Notes: generated by a model not told the origin, from the sequence alone. A DNA stretch of 64,000 bases from Schlegelella_A sp965246805 (GCA_965246805.1 CBDFFO010000008.1:1-64000), one strand, 5' to 3'; counted from the stretch's first letter, positions 30,972-40,819 are shown. Made by a program: numbers and translations.

Positions 30972-33900
30972 GACTGCACCTCGGCCGCAGAACCGAACGC
31001 TTGGTCGAGCACCTGCAGCATCGCTGCCGGCGGCGAGACGACGTAGCAGCCGCGCTCCGGCCCGTGCACGCCGCGCATGAAGAGGTAGACCGCGCCACCG
31101 AGATGGCGCTCCGGCTCATACGCCGCGCCGAGTCGCGAGCGCAGCAGTCGGTGCAGTGCGAGCAAATAGAGAGCAGCCTGCACGTCGTAGCGGTGCTCGG
31201 CCATCCCGCGCTCCAGCGCGTCGCGGTCGTAGGCGGCATCGTTGTCGCCGAGCGCGTTCGACTTGTAGTCGAGCACCCAGTAGCGGCCGCCGTGCTCGAA
31301 CACGAGGTCGGCGAAGCCCATCACCATGCCGTTCAGCGTACGGTCGCCGAGCGCGGGACGCGGTCGGCCGTTCAGCAAGTGCCGGTTGCAGATCGCGTCG
31401 ATGCGCGCGGCAGGCAGCCCCTCGCTCGGGAACCAGAACTCCATCTCGGGCAGAGCGCCCGACAGGCCGTCAAGTGCAGCGCCGACCTGCGGCAACCGCG
31501 TCGTCACGACTTCCGTCAACCACGTCCCCACGTCTTCCGTGCGATGGCCCCAGCCGAGCCGATCACAACGGCGCGCGAGACGCTCGCGCAGGTCCGCATC
31601 GGTCGCGAGTGCGAAGCGAGACGCGGCGAGCCACTCAAGCTGGTCGTGCAGGAAATTGCCCGGCAACGCGCCGCGCGGGAAGCGATGCCGCGGCGCCTGC
31701 AGCCCCGGCGGTGCGGCCGCCTCGACCGGCGCCACCGCGAGCTCTTCCTGCAGCGCCGGGTCGGCCACCGATTGCAGCGCCGGTTGCGTGAGCGGGTTCT
31801 TGCTGAGGTCGCGCACCAGGCGCGAGAAGCTGCCGATGGCCCAGTCGGTCTCGAAGCGGGCGGTGTAGATCGGCGCATCGGCGAGAGGCTCGGGAGTGGC
31901 AGTCGGCACGAGCGCGGTGACCGACGGCTCGCTGCCCTCGACCAAATCGATCGAGGGCACGTGGCCAAGCACGGCGAGGAGCAACGGCGCGATCTCCGTG
32001 CCGGCCCTCGGTGTCGAACCGCCGATCAGATGACCGAACGCGCTGCGATGAAACGCCGTTGCCTCCTTGTCCTGGCCCTTGTACGCACCGACCCCCACCC
32101 ACAGCGCGTGCCGCGCGCGCGTCAGCGCCACGTAGAGCAGGCGCAGGTCTTCCTGCAGGCGTTCGCGCTCGGCGGCGGTCACGTCGTCAGCCGTGGGCTC
32201 GAACACGACACGGCGTGTGCCACGGCCATGGCCGTCGCCGTCCGGCACCGTCAGCATCTCGCGCCGGCCCTTCGAGCGATACGCGCAGGCGAACGGCAGG
32301 TAGACGATCGGGTACTCGAGCCCCTTGGCCTTGAACACGGTGATGACCTTGACCAGATCGGCATCGCTCTCGAGACGAACGACGTTCGCATCACCACCGG
32401 CCGCCGGCGCGGCGATCTGCGCGGCGAGCCAGCGGATCAGCGTCTCCTCGCCCTCGACCTCGGCGACGGCCGCCTGCAGCAGCTCCGCGAGGTGCAGGTA
32501 GTCGGTGAGCTTGCGTTCCCCGCCTTCACGCGCGAGCCAGCGCGCCGGCAGCTCGAGCAGGTGCAAGGTCTGGCGCAGCATCGGCAGCACGCCCTGGCGT
32601 TGCCACACCGTCTTCAGCTGGCGCAGCTGCTCGACGCGTGCCTCGTAGGCCGCGTCGTCGGTGGCGAGCATCGCCAGTTCGGGAATCGACAGGCCGATGA
32701 GCGGCGTGGCGAGCGCGGCACGCACGCGCCGGTGGTCGAGCGGCGCAGCGACCGCTTCGAGCCAGCGCACGAGGTCGGCCGCGAGCGGGCTCTCGAACAC
32801 GAAATCGCTCTCGGACAGATAGACCGATGCGACGCGGCGCTTTTGCAGGGCGCTGCGGATCGCAGCCGCCTCGTGCCGGTCGCGCACCAGCACGGCGAAG
32901 TCGGCGGGGCGCACGCGCGCGAAACCGGTCTCGGAATCGTCGAACCCGGCGCGCGCATCGTTCAACAGGGTCACGATGTGCTCGGCCGCCCGCTCGGCGA
33001 AGCGCGGCAGCATGTCTCGCTTCGCCAGCACTTCGCCGTCATGGCACACCGTGAGCGAAGGCACGTCGCCCATCGACGACCGCAGGTGTTCGCTGCGACC
33101 GCGCGCCTCCACGGCCACGAACGGCAACGCGCCTGCGTCACCCGGCACATCGGCATCGCGGAACAGGAACGCGCCCTCGCCGGCCCGCGCTTCGGCCTGC
33201 GCGAACACGTGGTTGACGGCGCCGACCAGCGCGCTCGTCGAGCGGTGGTTGGTGCCGAGCCGGTAGCGACGGCCTTCGGTCGCGCGCCGTGCCGCAAGGT
33301 AGCTGAGGATGTCGGCGCCACGGAACGCGAAGATCGATTGCTTCGGGTCGCCGATCAAGAAGAGCGCCGTCGCCGGGTCATTGCTCGCGATGCGGTACAC
33401 GCGGTCGAAGACACGGAACTGCAGCGGCGACGTGTCCTGGAACTCGTCGATCAGCGCGACCGGGAACTGCGTGACGATGCGCTCGCGCAACCGCTCGCCG
33501 TTCGGCCCGGCGAGCGCGGCGTCGAGGCGTTCGAGCATGTCGCTGAAGCCGGGGGTGCCGGCTTGAAGCTTCAATGCGGTGATGCGTTCGCGCACGCGCT
33601 GCGCGGCGTGCCGCTTGAGCGCATGCGACGGGTCGGGCAAGGCGTCGAGCTGGCTGCGCAGGTTCAGCAGCTCGGCCGACCAGCCGGGCATGTCGAGCAA
33701 CCCGGTGCCCTTTCGCGCTTCGAGCAAACCGGCCGGCGAAAAGCGATGCCAGGCGGCATCGGTCAATGTCAGCCGAACATCATCGCCGGTCGCCCACGCG
33801 GTCACGCACGCGATCCATCCCGCAATGCGGCCCGCTTGCACCTTGCGCGCATCGAAGGGGTTCGGTTTCTTCGCCAATTGCGTGTCGAACCAGGCCTGCA

Positions 33901-34714
33901 TCTCGAGCGCGCGTTCGGCCCAACCGGCTTTCAGCCGCGCGACCTCGCGCGCGAAAGACACCGAGGTCGCTTGCGCGAGTTCGGCGAGCGACAGCTCGCG
34001 ACCGCTCGCGTCGGTCGAGGCTCCGACATGCGGCAACAGCTTTCGCACATCCTCGCCGAGGCTTTGCAGCGTCGGCCACACCGCCAGCACCGCGTCGAGT
34101 GCATCGCCTTGCAGCGGATAGACGTTCTGCCGCCAGTAGTCGCGCACCGCTTCGTCGACGTAGGCGTTCTCGTCGGCGAGCAGCTCTTCGTCGAACAGGC
34201 TGCCGCTGTCGAACGCGTGTTCGCGCAACATGCGCTGGACCCACGCGTCGATGGTGAGCACCGCCGCGTCGTCCATCGCTTCCGCCGCCATCGAAAGCCG
34301 CCACGCGGCGGTCGCTCGTGCGTCCGCCGATGCGTGGTCATCGAGCAGCGACTGCAGGAAGGGGTCATCGGCCGCAGGCTGCTGTTCGCCGCGAAAGCAG
34401 CGCGCCGCTTCGACGAGCCGCGCACGAATGCGATCCGAGAGCTCGCGCGTCGCGGCCACGGTGAAGGTCATCACCAGGATCTCGGCCGGCAGCAGCGGCC
34501 GTACGAACGCGGCGCCCTCCTCGCCATGGCCGAGCACGAGGCGCAGGTAGAGGCCGGCGATGGTCCACGTCTTGCCGGTGCCGGCGCTGGCCTCGATGAG
34601 GCGGCTGCCCCAGAGCGGCACGCGCAGCGGTTCGAGCGTCTCGCTCATCGGCATGCGCAGCGGGTCTAGCGTGTCAGCCATCGGCATGCGAAAGGCGTCG
34701 GGCGTGTCAGCCAT
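30968..34714 (-). CDS. recB: Exodeoxyribonuclease V beta subunit (RecB)
   Basis: 1248 residues. The N-terminal SF1A helicase has Walker A EASAGTGKTWTIAGLYLRL and the UvrD motif VALIDEFQDTSPLQ. The C-terminal nuclease domain keeps GFADLVFE and VLDYKSN, whose two Asp and Lys form the active site. The first 33 codons are three near-identical 11-codon repeats, each opening with ATG (at 34714, 34681 and 34648), so the true start is ambiguous; only the third leads directly into the helicase. The gene overlaps recC by 8 bases. Confidence 0.95.
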   Translation of the reverse strand: MADTPDAFRMPMADTLDPLRMPMSETLEPLRVPLWGSRLIEASAGTGKTWTIAGLYLRLVLGHGEEGAAFVRPLLPAEILVMTFTVAATRELSDRIRARLVEAARCFRGEQQPAADDPFLQSLLDDHASADARATAAWRLSMAAEAMDDAAVLTIDAWVQRMLREHAFDSGSLFDEELLADENAYVDEAVRDYWRQNVYPLQGDALDAVLAVWPTLQSLGEDVRKLLPHVGASTDASGRELSLAELAQATSVSFAREVARLKAGWAERALEMQAWFDTQLAKKPNPFDARKVQAGRIAGWIACVTAWATGDDVRLTLTDAAWHRFSPAGLLEARKGTGLLDMPGWSAELLNLRSQLDALPDPSHALKRHAAQRVRERITALKLQAGTPGFSDMLERLDAALAGPNGERLRERIVTQFPVALIDEFQDTSPLQFRVFDRVYRIASNDPATALFLIGDPKQSIFAFRGADILSYLAARRATEGRRYRLGTNHRSTSALVGAVNHVFAQAEARAGEGAFLFRDADVPGDAGALPFVAVEARGRSEHLRSSMGDVPSLTVCHDGEVLAKRDMLPRFAERAAEHIVTLLNDARAGFDDSETGFARVRPADFAVLVRDRHEAAAIRSALQKRRVASVYLSESDFVFESPLAADLVRWLEAVAAPLDHRRVRAALATPLIGLSIPELAMLATDDAAYEARVEQLRQLKTVWQRQGVLPMLRQTLHLLELPARWLAREGGERKLTDYLHLAELLQAAVAEVEGEETLIRWLAAQIAAPAAGGDANVVRLESDADLVKVITVFKAKGLEYPIVYLPFACAYRSKGRREMLTVPDGDGHGRGTRRVVFEPTADDVTAAERERLQEDLRLLYVALTRARHALWVGVGAYKGQDKEATAFHRSAFGHLIGGSTPRAGTEIAPLLLAVLGHVPSIDLVEGSEPSVTALVPTATPEPLADAPIYTARFETDWAIGSFSRLVRDLSKNPLTQPALQSVADPALQEELAVAPVEAAAPPGLQAPRHRFPRGALPGNFLHDQLEWLAASRFALATDADLRERLARRCDRLGWGHRTEDVGTWLTEVVTTRLPQVGAALDGLSGALPEMEFWFPSEGLPAARIDAICNRHLLNGRPRPALGDRTLNGMVMGFADLVFEHGGRYWVLDYKSNALGDNDAAYDRDALERGMAEHRYDVQAALYLLALHRLLRSRLGAAYEPERHLGGAVYLFMRGVHGPERGCYVVSPPAAMLQVLDQAFGSAAEVQS
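34616..34714 (-). repeat. Three tandem 33-bp repeats at the recB 5' end
   Basis: Read on the minus strand, three consecutive 33-base units encode MADTPDAFRMP, MADTLDPLRMP and MSETLEPLRVP. Each unit brings its own ATG. The repetition adds 22 residues before the conserved RecB start and supplies alternative initiation codons. Confidence 0.85.
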
Positions 34715-37700
34715 CGAGGGCTTCTTCTAGGACTTGCATGGTGCCGGTGGCGTGCAGCTCGGTTTGCACGTGGTCTCGCATCCAGTCGAGCATCGGTCGG
34801 TAGATGCGCTCGGCCCAGGCGGCGAACTGATTGTCCCGGCTCAGCGCGTCGAAGTCGGCGAAGCAACGGGCGAGGCACGGTTCCTCGCCTTCGGCGCGCG
34901 CCTGGTTCAGCTCCAGACCTGCGTTCTTGCTCCTCGCCTCGTTGCCGCCTTCGTACACGAGCCGCGCGGCCGCTGCGGGATCCGTCTTCGCGTTCGCCTT
35001 GCGATCGTCGATGAAGGCGATGGCCGTTTTCGCGGGCAAGGGCAACGGCGCGTTCATGCCTTCACGCCAGGCCGCGAGCAGGTCGCGCAGCGCGGCGCGC
35101 GCGAGGTCGGGTTCGATCGGCGCGAGCACGAGCCACACGTCGCAGCCCACCGACCAGCCGACCGCGGACTGGTCGCACGCGCTCGCGACCAGCGTGCGCA
35201 CCCAAGCGTCGATGAGCTTGTAGGGATCGAGCTGCCGGCTCTTGCCGGCATGGAAAACAGAAGGCCGCATGCGCAACCACGCGTCGAAGACCCCGTCGGT
35301 CTGAAGGCCGTCGAGCCAGTCGTCGATGCGGGTGCCGTCGGCTTCGAACTGCAGGCGCTGCGGCGGTGCGACGTGCGGGAAGCGTTCGAAGAAGCGGTCG
35401 CGCGCGGCACGCATCGGCTCGGCCACGCCGCGCAATTCCGTCGCGAGGCGCAGGCCCGTCTCGCCGATCGGCAGGCGGCCGGCGGCGATGAGATGGCGGA
35501 GGTGGTCGTCGAGTGCCTGCCCACTCGCCCTCAACCCAGCGCTCTCCCGCGAGCGGGAGAGAGGGTCAGTCGCAGCCGCGTGCTCGCTGCCGTCGACCAC
35601 GCCGGCGGGCGACGCGCCGACCAGTTCCTCGAGCACGGAGAACCGCGCCAACCCGTCGAGGCCGAACGCTTCATCGTCGTCGACGGCGTCATCGCGCTCG
35701 TGGAACGCGACGTCGAGGCGCTGGCGGAAGAACGCCTTCACAGGGTTCTTGAGGAATCGCGCGAGCGCGTCGATGGTGAGCGGCACCGCGCTCGGTTCGA
35801 ACGGCGGCATGGTGGCATGGGACGCTTCGTTGACGTCGCCATCGACATGAGCCGACCGCCATTCGCGCGCGTACGTGACGAGCCCGCGGCCATCGAAGTA
35901 GCGGCTGCTGAACGGCTGCAGCGGGTGCTCGGTGGTGCGTTCGGCAACCGCGTCCGCCACCGCATCCAAAGCCGCGCCGGCACCCACTGCCCCCTCTCCC
36001 GCTCGCGGGAGAGGGCTGGGGTGAGGGCCCGCGCCACGAAACACAGCCCGCAAGTGATCACGCAACTGTGACACCAGCACCGATGCCGGCTGCTCGCTGT
36101 TGTCGCGCGGGCTGCGCCCGCTCCAGCTCACGTAGAGCACGCGGCGCGCGGAGAGCAGCGCTTCGAGCATGAGGTAGCGGTCGTCGTCGCGGCGCGAGCG
36201 GTCGCCAGCGCGCGGCTGGCCGGGCAGCGCCATCAGGTCGAAGTCGCTGCGACGGCTCGGGCGCGGGAAGTCGAGGTCGTTCATGCCGAGCAGGCAGACG
36301 ACCTCGAACGGCACCGCACGCAACGGCATCAAGGTGCAGAACGTAACGCCGCCGGCGAGGAAGCGGCGCGCGCCACCGGGCGGGTCGATGGCGGCGAGCC
36401 ATGCCTCGCGAAACACCGCGAGCGAGACCGGCTCATCGAAGCTCGCGAGCTCGCAGGCCCCGAGCCAGGCGGCGAGCGCCGACTGCGCGGCGGCGAGCGT
36501 GAGCCGCTCGGCTTCGTCATCGGGATCGACCAGCGCCGCGAGCAACGCGCGGCCGCGGCTCGCCCACTCGCGCGCGGGCGCGTCGCGCCGGCATTCGCGC
36601 CACCACGCCTCGAGGCGGCCGATCAGGTCGGCGAGCGCACCGACGAGGCGCGCGTCGAGCCCGCGGATCTCGTCGTACGGGTCGACGCCTTCGAACGGCA
36701 CGCCGCTCGCATAGCCGAGCAGCATTCGGCGCAGGCCGAAGGCCCAGGTGTTCTGCGCGCCGCAGGCGTCGAGGCCGAGGCCCGCGCGCTGCGATGCGGC
36801 TAGCCCCCAGCGCGCGCCGGCGCCCTCCATCCAGCGCGAGAGCTGCGGCAGGTCGTCGGCCTCGAGGCCGAAGCGGCGTGCGATCGCGGGCACCTCGAGC
36901 AGGTCTTTCACTTCCGAGAGCCGGTAGCGCTGCGAGGGCGCGCGCAGCAGCCACTCGAGCGCGACGACGAGTGGGTCGTTGCCGCGGTTCTTCAAGTCGA
37001 CGATGCCGAACGGGATGCGACGCGGGTCGCTGGTCGCATGCTGGCCGAACACCGCGCGGATCGCGGGGGCGAAGGTGTCGATGTCGGGCACCATGACGAC
37101 GATGTCGCGCGGCTTCAGCGGTGCGGCGCCATGCGACTTCGCCGCAAGCCCATCAGCAAACGGCTTCGCCGCCAAGAGCGCGAGCAGCTGATCGTGCAGC
37201 ACCTCGACCTCGCGCTGCGGGTTGTGCGCGATGTGGAACACGATCGAGCGGTCGCTCGGCGGCACGGTGCGCACCGGCTGCTCGGCGAGCGGAACGAGGT
37301 CGCGGATGGCGGCCTGCACCTGGCCGAGCATGGTCTCGCCATCGCCATCGTCGAAGAGATCGAGCCGTTGCTCGTTGAAGCGGTCTCGCGAGCGCTCGAC
37401 GTCGTCGAACGCATCGAGCTGGCGCATGAAGTCACGGCCCTGGCGGCCCCACGCGGCCAAGAGCGGATGCGAGTGCGCGTGCATCGCTTCGAGCGGCACG
37501 GTGGCGAGGTCTCGGCCGCCGCGCAGCGCGTGGCGGCGCGCGGCGGTGCGCATCAGTTCGCGGCCGGAGGTGATGTCGGCCCAATGGAAGCGGCACGGGT
37601 TCGGGATGGCGAGCAGCACCTGCGCGTGGCGCGACAGCGCGGCCAGCGCCTCGAGTGTCTGGCCGGGCACGTGCGAGGTGCCGAACAGCACCACGCGGCG

Positions 37701-38366
37701 CGGCAGCGGCGAGTGCGGCACGGCGTCGCGTGCCAGCGCGGCGAGGAACGCGCGATGCACGGTGGCACGCGTGCCGCGTCGCTCGGTGTCGCCGAGCTCG
37801 CCGAGCAGGTCACGCCACAACGCGGCTTGCCAGAGCTGGTCGCTTGGAAGATCGCGGGTCACGCCCGATGCGGTGCGCAGCACGTCGCGGCCGTAGGCCC
37901 AGTCCTCGAGCCAGTCGGCGCGATAGACCTGGTATTGGTCGTAGAGATCGGCCACGCGCTCGGCCAGCTGCAGCCGACGCTCGAAATCGCCGCCGACCAG
38001 GAAGCGGGCCACGGGTTTGAAGGCCGGCTCGTCGAGGCGACTGGGCAGGAGCCGCATCACGCGCCACACCAATGCCGACTTCTCGAACGGCGATGCGGCC
38101 GGCACCGCCACCGGCCCGAGCATCTGCCGATACGCGCGCCAGAGAAATCGCGCCGGCAACTCGACTCGGCTTGCTGCGGAGATGCCGTTGATGGCCGCGA
38201 GCGACATCTTTAGCCACTCTGCCGAGCCGTTGCTCTGCACGAGGAAGGTCTCCTGCTCGAGCGGCTCGAGCGGGGAGCGCGCGAGCCATGCGCTCACCGC
38301 GTCGCGCAGGTCCTCGAGGCGGTTGCCGTGCAGGACCAGGAGGCCCGGCCGGATCTCGCTTCGCAT
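34707..38366 (-). CDS. recC: Exodeoxyribonuclease V gamma subunit (RecC)
   Basis: 1219 residues. The start MRSEIRPGLLVLHGNRLEDL is typical, as are LPARFLWRAYRQMLG, the motif VMVPDIDTFAPAIRAVFG and VCLLGMNDLDFPRPSRRSDF. RecC is the helicase-like scaffold that recognises Chi and splits DNA strands. Two segments near residues 785-800 and 935-955 are coded by GA/CT-rich REP palindromes read in frame (HPSPLPRAGEGAVG and TDPLSRSRESAGLR), which probably form surface loops. It is the first gene of the operon. A decayed second 5' copy lies at about 46,130-46,355. Confidence 0.95.
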   Translation of the reverse strand: MRSEIRPGLLVLHGNRLEDLRDAVSAWLARSPLEPLEQETFLVQSNGSAEWLKMSLAAINGISAASRVELPARFLWRAYRQMLGPVAVPAASPFEKSALVWRVMRLLPSRLDEPAFKPVARFLVGGDFERRLQLAERVADLYDQYQVYRADWLEDWAYGRDVLRTASGVTRDLPSDQLWQAALWRDLLGELGDTERRGTRATVHRAFLAALARDAVPHSPLPRRVVLFGTSHVPGQTLEALAALSRHAQVLLAIPNPCRFHWADITSGRELMRTAARRHALRGGRDLATVPLEAMHAHSHPLLAAWGRQGRDFMRQLDAFDDVERSRDRFNEQRLDLFDDGDGETMLGQVQAAIRDLVPLAEQPVRTVPPSDRSIVFHIAHNPQREVEVLHDQLLALLAAKPFADGLAAKSHGAAPLKPRDIVVMVPDIDTFAPAIRAVFGQHATSDPRRIPFGIVDLKNRGNDPLVVALEWLLRAPSQRYRLSEVKDLLEVPAIARRFGLEADDLPQLSRWMEGAGARWGLAASQRAGLGLDACGAQNTWAFGLRRMLLGYASGVPFEGVDPYDEIRGLDARLVGALADLIGRLEAWWRECRRDAPAREWASRGRALLAALVDPDDEAERLTLAAAQSALAAWLGACELASFDEPVSLAVFREAWLAAIDPPGGARRFLAGGVTFCTLMPLRAVPFEVVCLLGMNDLDFPRPSRRSDFDLMALPGQPRAGDRSRRDDDRYLMLEALLSARRVLYVSWSGRSPRDNSEQPASVLVSQLRDHLRAVFRGAGPHPSPLPRAGEGAVGAGAALDAVADAVAERTTEHPLQPFSSRYFDGRGLVTYAREWRSAHVDGDVNEASHATMPPFEPSAVPLTIDALARFLKNPVKAFFRQRLDVAFHERDDAVDDDEAFGLDGLARFSVLEELVGASPAGVVDGSEHAAATDPLSRSRESAGLRASGQALDDHLRHLIAAGRLPIGETGLRLATELRGVAEPMRAARDRFFERFPHVAPPQRLQFEADGTRIDDWLDGLQTDGVFDAWLRMRPSVFHAGKSRQLDPYKLIDAWVRTLVASACDQSAVGWSVGCDVWLVLAPIEPDLARAALRDLLAAWREGMNAPLPLPAKTAIAFIDDRKANAKTDPAAAARLVYEGGNEARSKNAGLELNQARAEGEEPCLARCFADFDALSRDNQFAAWAERIYRPMLDWMRDHVQTELHATGTMQVLEEALDG
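35542..35561. repeat. REP-like palindrome within recC (copy 1)
   Basis: CTCTCCCGC and GCGGGAGAG arms flank a 2-base loop, with a flanking GAGGG tail. It has the same core as the intergenic palindrome at 5,244-5,275. The surrounding bases encode an Arg/Ser-rich stretch unlike flanking RecC sequence, and the reading frame is preserved. Confidence 0.75.
35992..36015. repeat. REP-like palindrome within recC (copy 2)
   Basis: Perfect 11-base arms CCCTCTCCCGC and GCGGGAGAGGG with a 2-base loop, followed by the CTGGGGTGAGGGCC tail common to such elements. It encodes HPSPLPRAGEG in the recC frame. This is the second in-frame insertion in the same gene. Confidence 0.78.
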
Positions 38367-38542
38367 CTGTGGTGGTTCCTGATGTAGTGGTGCCGCGCCT
38401 GGTGGCCGGAGCTCGGTGAGCTTGCACAGCGTGCCATTTTGGCGCGGTCGCCATGGGCCGTCCTTGCCGACATCGGAGATTCACAGCGCAGGCCTCAGCA
38501 CCGACGATGAGGTCGGCACCGACCGCCCGAACTACACTAAAC

Positions 38543-38566
38543 TGGTAGGACCAGATTGGTCGACCA
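38543..38566. promoter_or_regulatory. Tandem FadR/GntR-type operators upstream of the Rieske oxygenase gene
   Basis: TGGTAGGACCA (38543-38553) fits the TGGT-NNN-ACCA consensus of FadR-family regulators. Three bases later comes TGGTCGACCA (38557-38566), the same half-sites with a 2-base spacer. They lie 50-73 bases before the oxygenase ATG at 38616, where a promoter would be expected. A FadR/FCD regulator gene lies just downstream at 39967, the probable binder. Confidence 0.7.
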
Positions 38567-38615
38567 TTTTCCACTGCGGATGTCGTCGACGGCTCTCGCG
38601 AGGTCTCACTCCACC

Positions 38616-39932
38616 ATGCTCACTCCCGAAGACAACGCCCTCCTGACGCGCGTCGGCCCCGGCACCCCGATGGGCCAGCTGATGCGCCTCTACTGGCTGC
38701 CGATCCTCCCCGCGAGCGACCTGCCGCCCGATGGCCAGCCGCAGCGCGTTCGGCTGCTCGGCGAAGAGCTCGTCGCCTTCAAGGACAGCCGCGGCGCGAT
38801 CGGCCTCGTCGACCAGGCCTGCCCGCACCGCGGTGCGCCGCTCGCGTTCGCGCGCAATGAAGACTGCGGCTTGCGCTGCGTCTATCACGGCTGGAAGTTC
38901 GACACCGAAGGCCACGTCGTCGACATGCCCGCCGAGCCGCCGGGCAGCCGTTTGAAGGAGCGCGTGCGGCTCAAGAACTACAAGTGCCAGGAACGCAACG
39001 GCATCGTCTGGGCCTACATGGGCGTTGACCAGGAAGCACCGCCGCCGCTGCCGAACATGGAATGGAACCTGGTGCCGGCCGAGAACGTGCACGTGAGCTT
39101 CCGCGTCCAGGAGTGCAACTGGTTGCAGGCCGTCGAAGGCGAGCTCGACTCCGCGCACGCTGCCATCCTGCATGGCCGCATCGACGCGCAAGGCGCCATC
39201 AGCGACTGGGTCGCCAAGCGCGACCTGCGGCCGCGATTCGAATGTCAGCGGCAGGACTTTGGCTTGAGCATCGCGTCGCGCCGCGTGCTCGATGAGCAGA
39301 CGAGCTATTGGCGCGTCAACCAGTTCCTGCTGCCGTTCTACACGCTGGTGCCGCCGCAGTCGAAGTACCCCGAGCTCAGCGGGCACGCCTGGGTGCCGCT
39401 CGACGACCGGCACACGCTCTGCCTGATGTTTTCGTACACGCCGGTCACGCCGTTCTACGAGAAGACGCGCCAGCTGATGACCGAAGGGCACAACGGCCGC
39501 GAGACCGGCCACGCCAGCCGCCACGCCTTCGCACCGCGCCCGCCGACGGAGCCCTACGCGAAGTACTGGACCCGCTACAACACCGAGTCCGGCTTCCGCT
39601 TCGACCCCGAAGCGCAGTCCAAGACGTGGTTCTCCGGCCTGCCCGGCCTCTGGGTACAAGACGCCGCGTGCCAGTCGGGCGTGGCGCCGATCTTCGACCG
39701 CAGCAAGGAGAACCTGGGCGTGAGCGACACCGGCGTCGCGATGACGCGCAAGGTGCTGCTCGACCGCGTTCGCGCGCTCAAGGACGGCACCAAGCCGCCA
39801 CGCTTCGACGACCCCGACCTCACGATGGTGCGCGCCGTCTCGCTGACGTTGCCGGCCGACGCGTCGTGGCAAGACCAGGGCAAGCTGCCGATGACGGCGC
39901 GGCTCGGCGAAGATTTCGGCTACGCGCTTTGA
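38616..39932 (+). CDS. Rieske non-heme iron oxygenase, large subunit (phthalate-dioxygenase-like)
   Basis: 438 residues from ATG 38616 (MLTPEDNALLTRVGPGTPMG, typical for phthalate 4,5-dioxygenase relatives). The Rieske cluster uses the C-x-H of ACPHRGAP and the C-x-x-H of CVYHGWKFD. The mononuclear iron motif is EGELDSAHAAILHGR (D-x-x-H-x4-H). The family hydroxylates aromatic acids, ethers or related compounds. No ferredoxin reductase lies nearby, so electrons must come from a partner coded elsewhere. A FadR-type operator pair precedes it. Confidence 0.9.
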   Translation: MLTPEDNALLTRVGPGTPMGQLMRLYWLPILPASDLPPDGQPQRVRLLGEELVAFKDSRGAIGLVDQACPHRGAPLAFARNEDCGLRCVYHGWKFDTEGHVVDMPAEPPGSRLKERVRLKNYKCQERNGIVWAYMGVDQEAPPPLPNMEWNLVPAENVHVSFRVQECNWLQAVEGELDSAHAAILHGRIDAQGAISDWVAKRDLRPRFECQRQDFGLSIASRRVLDEQTSYWRVNQFLLPFYTLVPPQSKYPELSGHAWVPLDDRHTLCLMFSYTPVTPFYEKTRQLMTEGHNGRETGHASRHAFAPRPPTEPYAKYWTRYNTESGFRFDPEAQSKTWFSGLPGLWVQDAACQSGVAPIFDRSKENLGVSDTGVAMTRKVLLDRVRALKDGTKPPRFDDPDLTMVRAVSLTLPADASWQDQGKLPMTARLGEDFGYAL

Positions 39933-39966
39933 TTCGGCGCACGCCGCCCGCGTCGAAAGCCACGCG

Positions 39967-40743
39967 ATGACGCTCGTCGGATCAGCGCCCACGAAGACCA
40001 CGAACGATGCGACCGTGGGACGCGCCGCGCTGTCGCAGCCCGCCCTCGCCGGCATCGTCGCCTACCTGCGCGACCGTCAGCTGCAGGCCGGTGACCGCCT
40101 GCCTTCCGAACGCGACCTGGCAGAACGCTTGGGCGTGAGCCGCAACGCCGTGCGCGAAGCGCTCTCCGCGTTGATCGCGCTGCGGGTGATCGACTCGCGA
40201 CCCAACTCCGGCATCTATCTGCGCCAGATGGCCAAGGAGAGCAGCTTCGAGACGCTCGTGATGCTGGCCGGCCTCGGCGAGGTGCCGACCGCGACCGAGA
40301 TCGCCGAGACCACGGAAGTGCGTTCGCATCTCGAGGTGCTGGCAGTCAGCCTCGCGTGCGAGCGCCGCACCGAAGCCGACCTCCAGCGCCTGCGCAGCCA
40401 CGTGGCCGCGACCGACCAGGTGCTGAAGGCCAAGGGCAACATCGCCACGCAGGACACGCAGTTCCATCTGGCGGTGGCCGATGCCACGCACAACGCGGTG
40501 CTGGTGCGCGTGCTGAATGCCTTCTACGAATTCACCGCGGGCCGCCGAGCCGTGTGGTTCGAGAACCGCAAGGAAGCCGTGGCCTCGGCGGCCGATCACC
40601 GCCGGCTGGTCGACCTGATCGAAGCGCGCGACGTCGCCGCTGCGCAGGCCTTGGTGCAAAGCCACATGCGCAGGGCCAGTCGCTACTGGCACCATCTGCT
40701 CGATGCCCCGGCTGCGGCGTCGGCGCTGGCGCGGCAACGTTGA
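39967..40743 (+). CDS. FadR/GntR-family transcriptional regulator (FCD domain)
   Basis: 258 residues. The N-terminal winged helix has the GntR signature RLPSERDLAERLGVSRNAVREALSAL (given in parts). The C-terminal FCD domain carries the expected metal/ligand positions (DTQFHLAVADATHN and the SAADHRRLVDLIEARD segment). It follows the oxygenase gene by 34 bases and precedes the Bug-protein operon. It is the likely repressor acting at the tandem TGGT-N-ACCA sites at 38,543-38,566, with a pathway intermediate as inducer. Confidence 0.92.
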   Translation: MTLVGSAPTKTTNDATVGRAALSQPALAGIVAYLRDRQLQAGDRLPSERDLAERLGVSRNAVREALSALIALRVIDSRPNSGIYLRQMAKESSFETLVMLAGLGEVPTATEIAETTEVRSHLEVLAVSLACERRTEADLQRLRSHVAATDQVLKAKGNIATQDTQFHLAVADATHNAVLVRVLNAFYEFTAGRRAVWFENRKEAVASAADHRRLVDLIEARDVAAAQALVQSHMRRASRYWHHLLDAPAAASALARQR

Positions 40744-40819
40744 ACCTCAGCCGAACATCGACGACAGCGACATCGATCCCGACGACAACGATAACGAAAC
40801 CGACGACAGAGACGCTCCC

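Noticed and set aside
31001..34669. A 1222-codon open frame opposite recB.
   Set aside because: Same cause; the minus strand carries all RecB motifs.
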